64,000 nt of DNA from Zoogloea sp. (GCA_016720685.1 JADKKC010000015.1:1-64000), one strand, 5' to 3'; counted from the stretch's first letter, positions 1 through 9,632 are shown. Made by a program: numbers and translations. The notes: generated by a model not told the origin, from the sequence alone.

Positions 1-2
1 TG

Positions 3-407
3 ATTCTGCTCGATTGCCCGCCGTCGATCGAGCACGCCGCCACACTGGCGTCGCTGCAGGAGGCCGATGTGGCGCTGGTGCCGGTGGTGCCGAGCCCGAC
101 CGACCTGTGGTCCACCAAGGGTGTCGAGCGCTTGATCCTGCAGGTGCAGGCCAGTCGCAAGGGCCTGAAGGCGGCACTCGTGCCGAACCGGGTGCTGCGG
201 ACCAATCTTGCCTGGGATGTGCTGGAGGTGATGCGTGATTTCACGCTGCCGGTGCTCGGCGCGTCCCTTTCCCAGCGTAATGCCTTCGCGCAAAGCGCGG
301 TGGTCGGAGGCACGGTTTATCAACTGGGCCGGGCCGGCGCCGAAGCGGTGCGGGAGGTGGACAAACTGGTTACCGAAGTATTGAAACTGACAGGAGAAAA
401 AGCATGA
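3..407 (+). CDS. ParA/MinD-type P-loop ATPase, C-terminal part (5' end outside window)
   Basis: The reading frame is open from the first bases and ends in TGA at 405-407, so the N-terminal Walker A half lies upstream of the window. The visible part starts with hydrophobic residues and LLDCPPS, the Walker B / switch II signature of ParA-family ATPases. It continues with ALVPVVPSPTDLWS and a VPNRV segment, as in ParA and Soj. ParA proteins dimerise on ATP and position chromosomes, plasmids or other cargo. The stop overlaps the next start (ATGA at 404), so the two genes are translationally coupled. Whether this is a chromosome-partition ParA or an orphan positioning ATPase cannot be decided from this fragment. 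Confidence 0.8.
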   Translation: MLLDCPPSIEHAATLASLQEADVALVPVVPSPTDLWSTKGVERLILQVQASRKGLKAALVPNRVLRTNLAWDVLEVMRDFTLPVLGASLSQRNAFAQSAVVGGTVYQLGRAGAEAVREVDKLVTEVLKLTGEKA

Positions 408-1047
408 ACACCAAGACCAAATCCGCTCTGCGCTCTACGCTGGAGCAGGAAAGCGCGGCCCTCGAAGCCCGCCTCCCCGAGCCTGAAGTCACGCTTGCTG
501 CGGCATCCGTCGAGGCTGCGCCGGCGGCGGTGGTCGTCGAGGCGCCTGCGGTCGAGGCACCTGCCGTGGCCGTCGAGCCGGTTGCGGCGCCCGCTGTGAA
601 GGCGGCTCCCCGCGTCGCCAAGGCCGCGCCGAAGGCAGCTCCGAAAGCCGCATCCAAGGCCGCGCCGAAGATCGCCAAGGCCGTTGTGGCCCTGGACGGG
701 CGGGCCGGGAACGGCGTCAAGGCAAAGTAAACAAAGCCCGCCAAGGCGCCAAGCCCAAGGCAGCAGAAGGTCGAAGAGGTCGAAGGTCGAGAAGCCGGGC
801 AAGGCCAAGGCGGCCAAGTCCGCCAAGCCGGTTCGCGAAAGTGTTGCGACTCCTTCTCTCGATGCCCGGGCAGAGCACGCCCAGACAAGGGCCGCCGCGC
901 GAGACGCTGGCCAAGGCCGGCCGTATCTGCACCAAGTCCGAACTGCTGCGGGCCGGCGTGCAACTGCTGCTGAAGGAATCCACCGCCAGCGCCCTGACGC
1001 TGGTCGATGCCCTGGTTGCGGTGCCGAAGGGCAAGAGCGCCAAGTAA
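404..1047 (+). pseudogene. Lys/Ala/Pro-rich ParA partner protein, frameshifted
   Basis: Starts with ATG at 404 inside the ParA stop. The first 108 codons encode an Ala/Val/Pro-rich stretch followed by repeated AAPKAAPK-like blocks. Coding potential then jumps frame: 780-840 reads VEKPGKAKAAKSAKPVRES in a second frame, and 870-1047 reads RETLAKAGRICTKSELLRAG and a C-terminal VPKGKSAK in a third. Read together they resemble small betaproteobacterial proteins with a basic low-complexity linker and a C-terminal helical domain. At least two indels are needed to restore one frame, so this is either a true pseudogene or poor sequence. A DNA- or cargo-binding role with ParA is inference. Confidence 0.5.
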
Positions 1048-1072
1048 GCCTGGCCTCCCGGTCGTAAAAAAG

Positions 1073-1107
1073 CGGCAACAATGAGTCGATCATTGTTGCC
1101 GTTTTTT
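1073..1107. terminator. bidirectional rho-independent terminator
   Basis: A 12-bp perfect stem (1073-1084 with 1090-1101) has a 5-nt loop. It is followed by six T on the plus strand and preceded by six A, so it can serve both the ParA-partner operon and the convergent pab gene. Confidence 0.9.
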
Positions 1108-2896
1108 ATTGAATCCCGGTCTGGTTTTTCGCCAGCCGGACTTGCACCAGGCCGCGCAGGCCATTGCCGACAAAGATCGCGTCGGCACGGCGAAGCTCAT
1201 CGGGGCCGAGGCGGGCTTCCCGGGCCTTGCCTTCGCTGAGCAGGCGCCGCCGCAAGACGCCGTTGAGCAGGCCGGCCTCGCAGGGCGGTGTCAGCAGGAT
1301 GCCGTTCTTCTCGACGAACAGGTTGCTGCGGGCGCCCTCGGTGAGCTCGCCCTGTTCGTTGATGAACAGCGCGTCGAAGTGGCCCGCGGCGATGACGCGG
1401 GTGAGTTCGCGGTCGTAGAGGGCGCGGGCGGTTGTTTTGTGGCGCAGCAGCAGGTCGGTGCTGGCAACCGGGTGGGGCGACAGCACCACCGTCGGCTCTG
1501 CGCCGGGCGCGCCGGCCGTGAGTGGGGTGTGTTCCAGCGTGAGATCGCCCTCCTGGCCGAGGGTGACGCGCACGCGCAGCGGCTGATCGGCCGCGACGCC
1601 CGCCAGCAGGCGCCGGAAGGTCGCGGCGTCGAAGGAAAAACCGAAGCAGCGGGCTGAATCCGAGATGCGTTCGAGGTGTTCGGCCAGGTAGGGATAGCCG
1701 TGCTCGGGATCGAAACGCAGGGTTTCGATGAGGCGCAGGTTTTTGGGCAGGGTGGTGAGAAAGCGCGCCTTGAGGTGGCATTCGGCCCATTCCGGTGCGG
1801 GGCGTGAATCATGCACCACGCCGCTGCCGACATTCAGCCGGGCCGTGCCGGCGGCGTCGAGCAGCAAGGTGCGGATCGGTACGCTGAAACGGAAGTCGCC
1901 GCCGGGGCGCAGCCAGCCGAGGGCGCCGCAGTAGAGGCCGCGGGGCGTGTCCTCGAGTTCGCGGATGATTTCCATGGCGCGGATCTTGGGTGCGCCGGTG
2001 ATCGAGCCGCAGGGAAAGAGCGCGCGGAACAGCGTTGCCAGGTCGGCATCCACGGGTTCGGCGACGACGCGGGAGCTCATTTGCCAGACGGTCGGATAGG
2101 CCTCGACATGGCACAGGTTTTCGACCCGCACGCCGCCGGGCGGGGCCAGGCGGCCCATGTCGTTGCGGATGAGGTCGACGATCATGACGTTCTCGGCCCG
2201 GTCTTTTTCGGAGGCGGCGAGCCGGGCCGGATCGGTGTTGCGCGGGGCGGTGCCCTTCATCGGCTCGGAGGCGAGGTGGCTGCCATTGCGGGCCAGGAAC
2301 AGCTCGGGCGAGCGGGACAGGATGGCGCCGCCGGCGTGGGCGATGAAGGCTCCGTAGCGCACCGGCTGGGCCGCCCGCAGGGCCCGGTAGAGGGCCGCGG
2401 GGTTGCCGAAGGCCTGGCCGGTGAGCGGAAAGGTGAAGTTGACCTGGTAGCAGTCGCCGTCGGTGATGTAGCGACGAATTCGATCGATTTGTCTTAAATA
2501 ATCTGCTTTTTCGATGTTTGGCTGCAGTGCTCCGGTGCAGCCGGCGTCCTTGCCGGCACGGACCGCGAGCCAGGCGTCGCAGGCCGCGTCGGCGAGCCAT
2601 TCGGCGTGGCGGAAGATCCAGCCGGTGAGGAGCGGGCCCGCGTCGGGCGGCAGGTGCCGGGCGAGGCGCGGCTCGATGACGTAGCCGAGTTCGTAGCTGG
2701 CGGCGAGGGCGACCCAGGCGCCGCTTCGCGCGGCGGCCTCCAGCCGTTTGAGGCTGGCGGCCCAGTCGGCGGGCGCGTGGCAGACGACTTCCTCGAGGAG
2801 ATCGGTGAGCAGCCAGGCACCGGCTTGCCCGGCGGCGTCGAAGTTGTTGTCGAAAAGGGCGAAGGCCCCGCAGACTGGGGGCGGGGAAGCGGACAT
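1106..2896 (-). CDS. pabB: aminodeoxychorismate synthase component I fused to aminodeoxychorismate lyase-like domain (PabB-PabC)
   Basis: About 596 aa. The N-terminal ~370 residues are a chorismate-binding enzyme: SRSPELFL, EPMKGTAPR, DLIRNDMGR and CGSITGAPKIRAMEII are the characteristic PabB/TrpE motifs. The C-terminal ~220 residues are a class IV PLP aminotransferase fold, with ETLRFDPEHGYPYLAEH, TEGARSNLFV and GLLNGVLRR, matching aminodeoxychorismate lyase. Together they would make 4-aminobenzoate from chorismate for folate, given a glutamine amidotransferase (PabA) from elsewhere. An ATG at 2896 is preferred; an in-frame GTG lies at 2905. The gene ends in the shared terminator and converges with the ParA operon. 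Confidence 0.92.
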   Translation of the reverse strand: MSASPPPVCGAFALFDNNFDAAGQAGAWLLTDLLEEVVCHAPADWAASLKRLEAAARSGAWVALAASYELGYVIEPRLARHLPPDAGPLLTGWIFRHAEWLADAACDAWLAVRAGKDAGCTGALQPNIEKADYLRQIDRIRRYITDGDCYQVNFTFPLTGQAFGNPAALYRALRAAQPVRYGAFIAHAGGAILSRSPELFLARNGSHLASEPMKGTAPRNTDPARLAASEKDRAENVMIVDLIRNDMGRLAPPGGVRVENLCHVEAYPTVWQMSSRVVAEPVDADLATLFRALFPCGSITGAPKIRAMEIIRELEDTPRGLYCGALGWLRPGGDFRFSVPIRTLLLDAAGTARLNVGSGVVHDSRPAPEWAECHLKARFLTTLPKNLRLIETLRFDPEHGYPYLAEHLERISDSARCFGFSFDAATFRRLLAGVAADQPLRVRVTLGQEGDLTLEHTPLTAGAPGAEPTVVLSPHPVASTDLLLRHKTTARALYDRELTRVIAAGHFDALFINEQGELTEGARSNLFVEKNGILLTPPCEAGLLNGVLRRRLLSEGKAREARLGPDELRRADAIFVGNGLRGLVQVRLAKNQTGIQ

Positions 2897-2992
2897 GGCA
2901 GACACGCGGTGGAGTTTAGCGTTTCGCAGCCGCGGGGCGTAGCGGGAAAATCCGGATTGCCGCGACCCGCTTTTCGGGCCGCGGCGGGTGCA

Positions 2993-4190
2993 TCAGAGCA
3001 ATGGGCCGCCGGAGTGCTCACCGCGCTCATAGACCACGTGGGCACGGCCGACCAGCAGCGGGTCGAGGGAGCCGATGTGCTCCAGGTCCTTGTTGGCGTA
3101 GGGCAGCTTGTGCAGGATGTAGCGCAGGGCGTTGAGGCGTGCCCGCTTCTTGCAATCGGACTTGATCACCGTCCAGGGCGCGTCGGCGGTGTCGGTGTGG
3201 AAGAACATCGCCTCCTTGGCCTTGGTGTAGTCGTCCCACTTGTCGAGGGAGGCGAGGTCGATGGGGCTGAGCTTCCACTGCTTGAGCGGGTGGGATTCGC
3301 GCTCCTTGAAGCGGCGGCGCTGTTCTTCGCGGCTGACCGAGAACCAGAACTTGATGATGTGCACGCCGCTGCGCACCAGGTGACGTTCGAATTCGGGCGT
3401 CTGGCGCATGAATTCGAGGTATTCGTCGGGCGAGCAAAAACCCATCACGCGTTCGACGCCGGCACCGGTTGTACCAGGAGCGGTCGAACAGGGCGATTTC
3501 GCCGGCGGTGGGCAGGTGTTGCACGTAGCGCTGGAAATACCACTGGCCGCGTTCGGTGTCGGTGGGTTTTTCGAGGGCCACCACGTGCGCGCCGCGGGGG
3601 TTGAGGTGTTCCATGAAGCGCTTGATGGTGCCGCCCTTGCCGGCTGCGTCGCGGCCTTCGAAGAGGATGACCACGCGCTGGCCGGTTTCCTTGACCCAGG
3701 CCTGGAGCTTGAGCAGTTCTACCTGGAGGCGGTATTTCTGCTTTTCGTAGGCCCTGCGGGACATCAGGTTCTTGTAGGGGTAGGCCCCTTCGCGCCAGCC
3801 TTCGGCGAGTTCTTCGTCGGGGTGGGAGGGCAGCTTTTTATAGACGGCTTCGTCTTCGGCCAGTAGTGCGCCGCGCAGGATGGCGGCATCGTCGGGCGAG
3901 GCGCCGGCGAGGATGGCCTGCAGGGTTTCGGCAATGCTGTGGGCGTCGTGGCTGGCGAGCGTGGCGACGATGTCGCTGACGGCGGCGAGCTTGGATTCAT
4001 GGGCGGCTTCCTCGGCCTCGTCGACCATGAAGTGCTCGATGGCGTCGGGCGTGTCCTTGGGCGCGGTGTCGCCGGCAGAGACGCGGCGCGGCGCGTGGTG
4101 AGCGGCTTTGGCTGCCGGTTTTGCTGCCGGGCCGGAGGCTGCGGCGGATTTGGCGACGGGTTTGGTGGTGGCGTCTTCTTGCGTGCTCAT
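2993..4190 (-). CDS. ppk2: polyphosphate kinase 2 (PPK2), interrupted by one frameshift
   Basis: PPK2 enzymes use polyphosphate to phosphorylate nucleotides. The ATG at 4190 has AGAAAGG upstream. An Ala/Lys-rich N-terminal extension is followed by the kinase core, with Walker A GRDAAGKGGTIKR and the DRSWYNR motif. Just after DRSWYNR the frame breaks near 3464-3470: one extra base separates it from MGFCSPDEYLEFMRQTPE and the rest of the domain, which ends at TGA 2993. Removing one base restores RAGVERVMGF and a protein of about 398 aa. Because both halves are intact and well conserved, a sequencing error is more likely than true decay. Confidence 0.85.
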
Positions 4191-4339
4191 GGGCAACCTT
4201 TCTTGTTGTAGCTAACGAGATTAAGAGCCCGGCTCGTCATCGCGAACAGCAAAAGCGCTGGCGAGCAGGAAAATGTGCTTTCGACATTTTCTGCCATGCC
4301 GGTGCCCGCCGCAATGGTTGCCTTTTGGGCAGCCCCGGT

Positions 4340-5257
4340 TCAGCCGGCCCGAAGGGCGCAGCGTTCGGCGTAGGTTCGGCAGCGTTCGATGTATTCCTCG
4401 GTGCTTTTGGGCATGGGCGTGCGGGCCCGCGTGATGTTGCTGACCAGATCGCGTCCTTGCTGGATGAGCTGGCGTCCGTCATCGACGAGGTGCTGGGCTT
4501 CCGCGTTGGCGGGCATGGCGGCTGCGTTGAAGTGGCCGGACAGGCGCTCGCCGGCGGTGACGAAGCTGGTCCAGACGTCGAAGATGTCGGGGTCGGTGCG
4601 CAGGGTTTCGGTCTTGATCTTGGCTGCCTTGGAGAAGGCGAGCACGTGGGGCGTGATGCCGGCGAAGCAGGGCAGGGGCTCGAAGTTGGCGCTGATGGTT
4701 CCGGCGATGCGGTCGATGTCGCGCAGCGTGAGGGCGATCTTGATGTAGCGGCTTTCGTAGAAATCCTCGAGGGGGATCGAGAAGGCCTTGAAGGGTTCGC
4801 CCCACAGCTCGTCGATGCCTTCTTCGCCGGAGCGGTGCAGCACGAGGCGCCCGAGGCCGAGCGCCTCCTGCAGACATCGGCCGCATTCGCGCATCAGCGC
4901 GTTGTCGGACTGGATTTCGATGCCGACGGTTTGCAGTTCGACCAGCTTGGTGAAGATGTCGGCGGCCCGGTTGAAGAGGGCGCCGGCGAGCATGGCGCCC
5001 TTGACCCGGCGCCGCTCGGTTTCGGTTTCGGCTTCGGCTTCGTAGCTCTGGCGGGCTTCGTTGAGGCGGCTGCCGGGGATGTTGAGGCCGTGTTCGACGT
5101 GGTTGAAGAGGCGCCGGGTGAGGGCGCCGATCAGCTGGCGCTTGGCCTGCAGGGTGTCTTCGGGAACGGAGTAAGTCTTGAGCCAGTAGCCCGAGTAGAA
5201 GACCCGCTCACGGCCGTCGATGATTTTCCGTGTGCCTTCCGGGGTGTCGTTTTCCAT
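4340..5257 (-). CDS. conserved-looking protein of unknown function
   Basis: A 305-aa soluble protein; I do not recognise the family. It has no signal peptide or membrane segment. The N-terminus contains RKIIDGRERVFYSGYW, and the middle is Glu/Arg-rich and probably helical (EAEAETETERRRVKG). A pair of cysteines sits at MRECGRC. The start ATG at 5257 is followed by a continuous GC3-rich frame with normal coding character. It lies upstream of ppk2 on the same strand with a gap of about 150 bp, so co-transcription is possible but unproven. Confidence 0.65.
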   Translation of the reverse strand: MENDTPEGTRKIIDGRERVFYSGYWLKTYSVPEDTLQAKRQLIGALTRRLFNHVEHGLNIPGSRLNEARQSYEAEAETETERRRVKGAMLAGALFNRAADIFTKLVELQTVGIEIQSDNALMRECGRCLQEALGLGRLVLHRSGEEGIDELWGEPFKAFSIPLEDFYESRYIKIALTLRDIDRIAGTISANFEPLPCFAGITPHVLAFSKAAKIKTETLRTDPDIFDVWTSFVTAGERLSGHFNAAAMPANAEAQHLVDDGRQLIQQGRDLVSNITRARTPMPKSTEEYIERCRTYAERCALRAG

Positions 5258-5396
5258 GGTCCGCTCTTGGAGGTGAGTTGGGGGGGCGGCTTGGCCTTGT
5301 GGCGGTGTTGTTTAAATCAAGGCTGGAAATTTTGCACCATAACTGGCCCCGTGATGAAAATCCGTAACAATTTCGCGGCTTTTGCTACGGTCCGGC

Positions 5397-6683
5397 TCAG
5401 ACGATTCCGTCGAGAACCTGCACCTGCACGAGCTCACCGACGGCCACATTGCCCTGGGTTTGCCCGAGAACGATGAAGCAGTTGGCGTCGGCCATCGAGC
5501 TGAGCAGGCCGGATCCCTGGGGGCCGGTGGTCCGGACTTTCCAGTCGGCGCCGTCCCGGAACAGCACGCCGCGCAAAAATTCGCTGCGGCCTGGGGCTTT
5601 GCGGATGGCCTGGGTGCAACTGACCTGCAGCAGCGGCGGTTCGGCCACCGGGTCGACTCCGGCGAGGCACAGCAGGGCTGGCCGGGCGAACTGGTAGAAG
5701 GCGACCATCGCGGCCACCGGGTTGCCGGGCAGGCCGAACAGCCAGGCGCCGCCGTCGCCTTCCGCGTCAGGCTGGCCGATACGCCCGAAGGCCAGCGGGC
5801 GGCCGGGTTTCATGGCGATTTTCCAGAACAGCACTTCGCCCAGGCGGGCCATGACCTCGCGGGTGAAGTCGGCTTCGCCCACCGAGACGCCGCCGCTGGT
5901 GATGATGGCGTCGGCGCGGGTGGCGGCGTCGCGGAGGGTGGTTTCGAGGGTGTGCGGGTCGTCGCGCACGACGCCGATGTCGATGACCTCGAAGCCGAGG
6001 CGGGTGAGCATGCCGAAGAGGGTGTAGCGGTTGCTGTCGTAGATCTGGCCTTCGCGGGCGGCGCTGCCGATGGAGACGATTTCGTCGCCGGTGGAGAAGA
6101 AGGCTACGCGGAGGCGCCGGCGCACGGCCACTTCGCCGATGCCGAGGGAGGCGATCAGGCCCAGTTCGGCCGGACGGAGCAGGCGCCCGGCGGGGAGCGC
6201 GGGCGTGCCTGCGCGCAGGTCCTCACCGGCGCGGCGGATGTTCTGGCCCTTGCGCTGGCCGGGCGGAAGCGTGACCCGGCCGGCTGCGGCGCGGGCGACT
6301 TCCTGCATGACCACGGTGTCGACGCCGGCCGGCACGCGGGCGCCGGTCATGATGCGCACGCACTGGCCGGGCTGGAGGCGGCTTTCAAAGGGCTGGCCGG
6401 CGAGGGCGGTGCCGGCGATGTCGAGGGTGGTGTCGCCGTCGGCTGCGAGATCGTCCGCGCGAAGCCCGTAACCGTCCATGGCCGAATTGTCGTGGGCGGG
6501 CACGTCGATGGGCGACAGGATGGTTTCGGCCAGCACCCGGCCGAGGGCGTTGTGCAGGGCTACGTGCTCGCCGCCGCTGACCGGCCGGACGGTGTCGAGG
6601 ATGAGCTGGCGGCCCAGATCCACGCCAAGGGCGTCGGGGGTGTAGCTGTCGTGGCGGCTGAACTGGCGGGCGAGGGATGTCAC
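5397..6683 (-). CDS. moeA: molybdopterin molybdenumtransferase MoeA
   Basis: MoeA inserts molybdate into adenylylated molybdopterin, the last common step of Moco synthesis. The 428-aa frame starts with GTG at 6683, overlapping the mobA stop as GTGA. MoeA hallmarks include DVPAHDNSAMDGYG, RIMTGARVP, FFSTGDEIV, IITSGGVSVGEADF, KPGRPLAFG and LFGLPGNPVAAMV. The open frame continues upstream of the GTG through mobA in another frame, but the family alignment and the overlap favour this start. It is the third gene of a moaA-mobA-moeA unit. Confidence 0.95.
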   Translation of the reverse strand: MTSLARQFSRHDSYTPDALGVDLGRQLILDTVRPVSGGEHVALHNALGRVLAETILSPIDVPAHDNSAMDGYGLRADDLAADGDTTLDIAGTALAGQPFESRLQPGQCVRIMTGARVPAGVDTVVMQEVARAAAGRVTLPPGQRKGQNIRRAGEDLRAGTPALPAGRLLRPAELGLIASLGIGEVAVRRRLRVAFFSTGDEIVSIGSAAREGQIYDSNRYTLFGMLTRLGFEVIDIGVVRDDPHTLETTLRDAATRADAIITSGGVSVGEADFTREVMARLGEVLFWKIAMKPGRPLAFGRIGQPDAEGDGGAWLFGLPGNPVAAMVAFYQFARPALLCLAGVDPVAEPPLLQVSCTQAIRKAPGRSEFLRGVLFRDGADWKVRTTGPQGSGLLSSMADANCFIVLGQTQGNVAVGELVQVQVLDGIV

Positions 6684-7285
6684 CGGGGTGTCGCTCCTGC
6701 TTCGTGTGCGCGGAGTTCTTCCGGCGTGTTGATGTTGGTAAAGGCCTCGGGCACGTCGTCGAAGGGGCAGGGCACCCACCGGAGGCGTTGCAGCCAGCGT
6801 TCCATGCGGCGTCCGCCGGCGTTCAGAAAAGCCTGCAGGTCGGGCAGTGCGTCGTGGCGCATCAGGCTGAAGACCGGGTGGAGCTGGTCGCCGGTGCGGG
6901 CTACGGCGATGCTGGCCCGCGCCGCGGTGAGGGTGTCGGCCAGGCGGATGACGAGATCGGGCGGCAGGAAGGGCGAATCGCAGGGGACGCTGACCAGATA
7001 AGGCGTGGTGCACGCCGCGAGGCCGGCTTCGAGCCCGGCCAGCGGGCCGGCAAAGCCTTCCACGCGGTCGCACACCACCGGCAGGCCGAAGCGGGCGTAG
7101 TCGTCGAGGTTCTGGTTGGCGTTGATGATCAGCGGGCCGACCTGGGGGCGGAAGCGCTCGAGCACGCGGGCAGCCATCGGCTGGCCGTCCAGCAGGGCCA
7201 GGCCCTTGTCGATGCGTCCCATGCGGCGCCCGAGACCGCCGGCCAGGACGAGTCCCGTGATGGTTTCGGGGGTGGGCGGTTTCAT
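6680..7285 (-). CDS. mobA: molybdenum cofactor guanylyltransferase MobA
   Basis: MobA attaches GMP to Mo-molybdopterin to give the MGD form used by DMSO-reductase-family enzymes such as nitrate reductases. It is 201 aa with the N-terminal nucleotide-binding signature LVLAGGLGRRMGRIDKG. Downstream are the DRVEGFAGPLAGL and VPCDSPFLP segments around the metal-binding Asp. It starts 1 bp after the moaA stop and overlaps moeA by 4 bp, so the three genes form a tight operon. Confidence 0.95.
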   Translation of the reverse strand: MKPPTPETITGLVLAGGLGRRMGRIDKGLALLDGQPMAARVLERFRPQVGPLIINANQNLDDYARFGLPVVCDRVEGFAGPLAGLEAGLAACTTPYLVSVPCDSPFLPPDLVIRLADTLTAARASIAVARTGDQLHPVFSLMRHDALPDLQAFLNAGGRRMERWLQRLRWVPCPFDDVPEAFTNINTPEELRAHEAGATPR

Positions 7286-7286
7286 G

Positions 7287-8375
7287 TCAGCCCCCGATGT
7301 AGGACATTTCGATCTTGCGCAGGGCTGCGGTTTCGGCCGTGCGGATTTCCGAGTAGCGATCGCCCCGCTGCTGCCAGATCTGCCCGATCACCGTGGCCAG
7401 TTCGGCGTCGCTCCTCTGGCTGCGCATCAGTGCGCGCAGGTCGTGGCCGCTCTGGGCGAACAGGCAGGTGTAGAGGCGGCCCTCGGTGGACAGGCGGGCG
7501 CGGGTGCAGGTGGAGCAGAAGGCCTGGGTGACCGACGAGATCACGCCGATCTCGCCGCTGCCGTCGGCGTAGCGCCAGCGTTCGGCGACTTCGCCGGTGT
7601 AGTTGGGGTCGACCGGCTCCAGCGCAAAGGCTTCGCCGATGCGCCGCACGACTTCCGCCGAGGGCACCACGTCATCCATGCGCCAGCCGTTGGAGCTGCC
7701 CACGTCCATGAATTCGATGAAGCGCAGGATGTGGCCGCTGCCCTTGAAGTGGCGGGCCATCGACACGATTTCGTGGTCGTTCATGCCGCGCTTGACGACC
7801 ATGTTGATCTTGACCGGCCCGAGCCCGGCGGCGCTGGCGGCGTCGATGCCGGCCAGCACGTCGGCCACTGGCACGTCCATGTCGTTCATGGCGCGAAAGG
7901 TGGTGTCGTCGAGCGAGTCGAGGCTGACGGTGAGCCGGGTGAGTCCGGCGGCCTTGAGGGCGGGGGCCTTTTTGGGCAGCAGCACGCCGTTGGTGGTGAG
8001 CGTGACTTCCATGCCGGGAATGGCGACCAGCTGGGCGATGAGGCGTTCGAGATTGCGGCGCAGCAGGGGCTCGCCGCCGGTGAGGCGGATCTTGCTGACG
8101 CCGTGGGCGGCGAAGAGGCGCGCCAGACGGGCAATTTCCTCGAAGCTGAGCAGCGCTTCGCGGGGGAGAAAGGCGTAGTCCTTGTCGAACACGGCCTTGG
8201 GCATGCAGTAAACGCAGCGGAAGTTGCAGCGGTCGGTTACTGAAATCCGCAAATCCTTCACGGGCCGGCCGCGGCTGTCGACGAGCCGACCGCTGGGCGC
8301 TACGAGTTCGGCGGGTACGGACGGCAGTTGCCGGAGCTGGCGCTCGTCGGCGAGGGGAATGACTCTCTGGTTCAT
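7287..8375 (-). CDS. moaA: GTP 3',8-cyclase MoaA (radical SAM)
   Basis: MoaA makes 3',8-cyclo-GTP from GTP, the first step to molybdopterin. The 362-aa frame from ATG 8375 has the radical-SAM cluster motif CNFRCVYC. It also has LTGGEPLLR, TTNGVLL and the C-terminal second 4Fe-4S cluster cysteines (CSTCTRARLSTEGRLYTCL). It ends with the C-terminal Gly-Gly required in MoaA. An in-frame extension of 30 codons upstream to 8465 is unlike the family and is rejected. It is first in the moaA-mobA-moeA operon. Confidence 0.96.
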   Translation of the reverse strand: MNQRVIPLADERQLRQLPSVPAELVAPSGRLVDSRGRPVKDLRISVTDRCNFRCVYCMPKAVFDKDYAFLPREALLSFEEIARLARLFAAHGVSKIRLTGGEPLLRRNLERLIAQLVAIPGMEVTLTTNGVLLPKKAPALKAAGLTRLTVSLDSLDDTTFRAMNDMDVPVADVLAGIDAASAAGLGPVKINMVVKRGMNDHEIVSMARHFKGSGHILRFIEFMDVGSSNGWRMDDVVPSAEVVRRIGEAFALEPVDPNYTGEVAERWRYADGSGEIGVISSVTQAFCSTCTRARLSTEGRLYTCLFAQSGHDLRALMRSQRSDAELATVIGQIWQQRGDRYSEIRTAETAALRKIEMSYIGG

Positions 8376-8648
8376 TGTCTCGTGGGGCTGTTCGGGACAG
8401 GCGCTTTTGTACCGCGAGGTTCGCGGTTTTGCCTTGTCCTGGGGCAAGGTGAAACGGCTGCCCACAAGAAAATTATGGGGGGCGAAACGATGCGGGGCAA
8501 GCCGGATCGGGAGGGCGGCGGCGCCCCGGCCCGATTTGGCTACAGCGTGTCGAGCCTGCGCCTGACCGCTTTGGCGGGCTGGCGGATGCCGGCCCGCGTG
8601 CTGTCATCGAAGCGGGCGAGCTGTTTGAAGACCATGCCGAGGCGGTGC

Positions 8649-9590
8649 TTACGCCCCACGCGGGCAGCCAGGCGCCGGGGGCATGACCGGGTCCACGTGG
8701 ACCAGTAGGTACAGAACCGGGTGCCGGGTCATCACGTTGATGCGGGCCAGTTCGGCAATGTCGTGTCCCTCGGTAACGCTAAGGCTGCCATCGATCTCGA
8801 GATGAACGTCGGCCAGGATCATGTCGCCGGTCTTGCGGGTCTTCAGCTCATGCAGGCCCAACACGCCCGGCGTGGCGAGGATTTCGGTGGAGATTGCGGC
8901 GATCTGCTCTTCGTTGGCGGCCCGGTCGGTGAGATCGTGCAGCGCATCCCACAGAAAACTCCAGCCCATCTTGCTGACCATGCAGCCGACGATCAGCGCG
9001 GCGATCGGATCGAGCAGCGCAAAGCCCAGCAGGTTGCCGGCGATGCCGATGCCCACGACAAGGGACGAGGCGGCGTCGGAGCGGGCGTGCCAGGCGTTGG
9101 CAACCAGCATGCTGGAGCGCACCCGTTCGGCCACCGCCAGCATGTAGCGGAACAGCAGCTCCTTGGCGATCAGCGCGCCCAGGGCCACCCACAGCGCCAG
9201 CAGGTGCACGGTGGGAATCGACTCGGGCGTCTGCAGCTTGTGCACCGCCGACCACACCATGCCGATTCCGACCGCCAGCAGCAGGCCGCCCAGCACCATG
9301 GAGGCGGCGTTTTCGTAGCGCTGGTGGCCGTAGTGGTGGTCCTCGTCCGGCGCCTTCTTGCTGTGATGCACGGCCAGCAGCACCACGAAGTCGGCGATCA
9401 GGTCGGACAGCGAATGCACACCGTCGGCGATCAGGCCCTGGGAGCCGGACAGCACACCGGTAGCCACCTGGGTCACGGTCAGCACAATGTTCACGATCAC
9501 ACTGATCCAGGTGCTGCGTTTGGTGGCGGCCTCCCGCTCCGGGCTGGCGTCGTCGCTGTCCAGTTCGGCCAGCTCTCTCAGGTCACTCAT
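8649..9590 (-). CDS. cation diffusion facilitator (CDF) family metal exporter
   Basis: A 313-aa membrane protein with about six transmembrane helices and a cytoplasmic C-terminal domain. The paired metal-site motifs HSLSD (helix II) and HARSD (helix V) are those of the CDF family, which exports Zn, Fe or Mn by proton antiport. An acidic N-terminus (ELDSDDASPE) and a cytoplasmic HHYGH histidine cluster are visible. It lies 42 bp downstream of the UPF0016 gene on the same strand, so both are probably controlled by the upstream Mn riboswitch. That suggests Mn2+ as substrate (inference from context). Confidence 0.9.
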   Translation of the reverse strand: MSDLRELAELDSDDASPEREAATKRSTWISVIVNIVLTVTQVATGVLSGSQGLIADGVHSLSDLIADFVVLLAVHHSKKAPDEDHHYGHQRYENAASMVLGGLLLAVGIGMVWSAVHKLQTPESIPTVHLLALWVALGALIAKELLFRYMLAVAERVRSSMLVANAWHARSDAASSLVVGIGIAGNLLGFALLDPIAALIVGCMVSKMGWSFLWDALHDLTDRAANEEQIAAISTEILATPGVLGLHELKTRKTGDMILADVHLEIDGSLSVTEGHDIAELARINVMTRHPVLYLLVHVDPVMPPAPGCPRGA

Positions 9591-9632
9591 CGGGTTTGTC
9601 CTTGCTTGCAGTGTTTTTTGTTGGCGTGTGCC

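Noticed and set aside
8376..8648. Molybdenum cofactor riboswitch before moaA
   Set aside because: Short hairpins are present, but I could not match the conserved Moco RNA motif elements.
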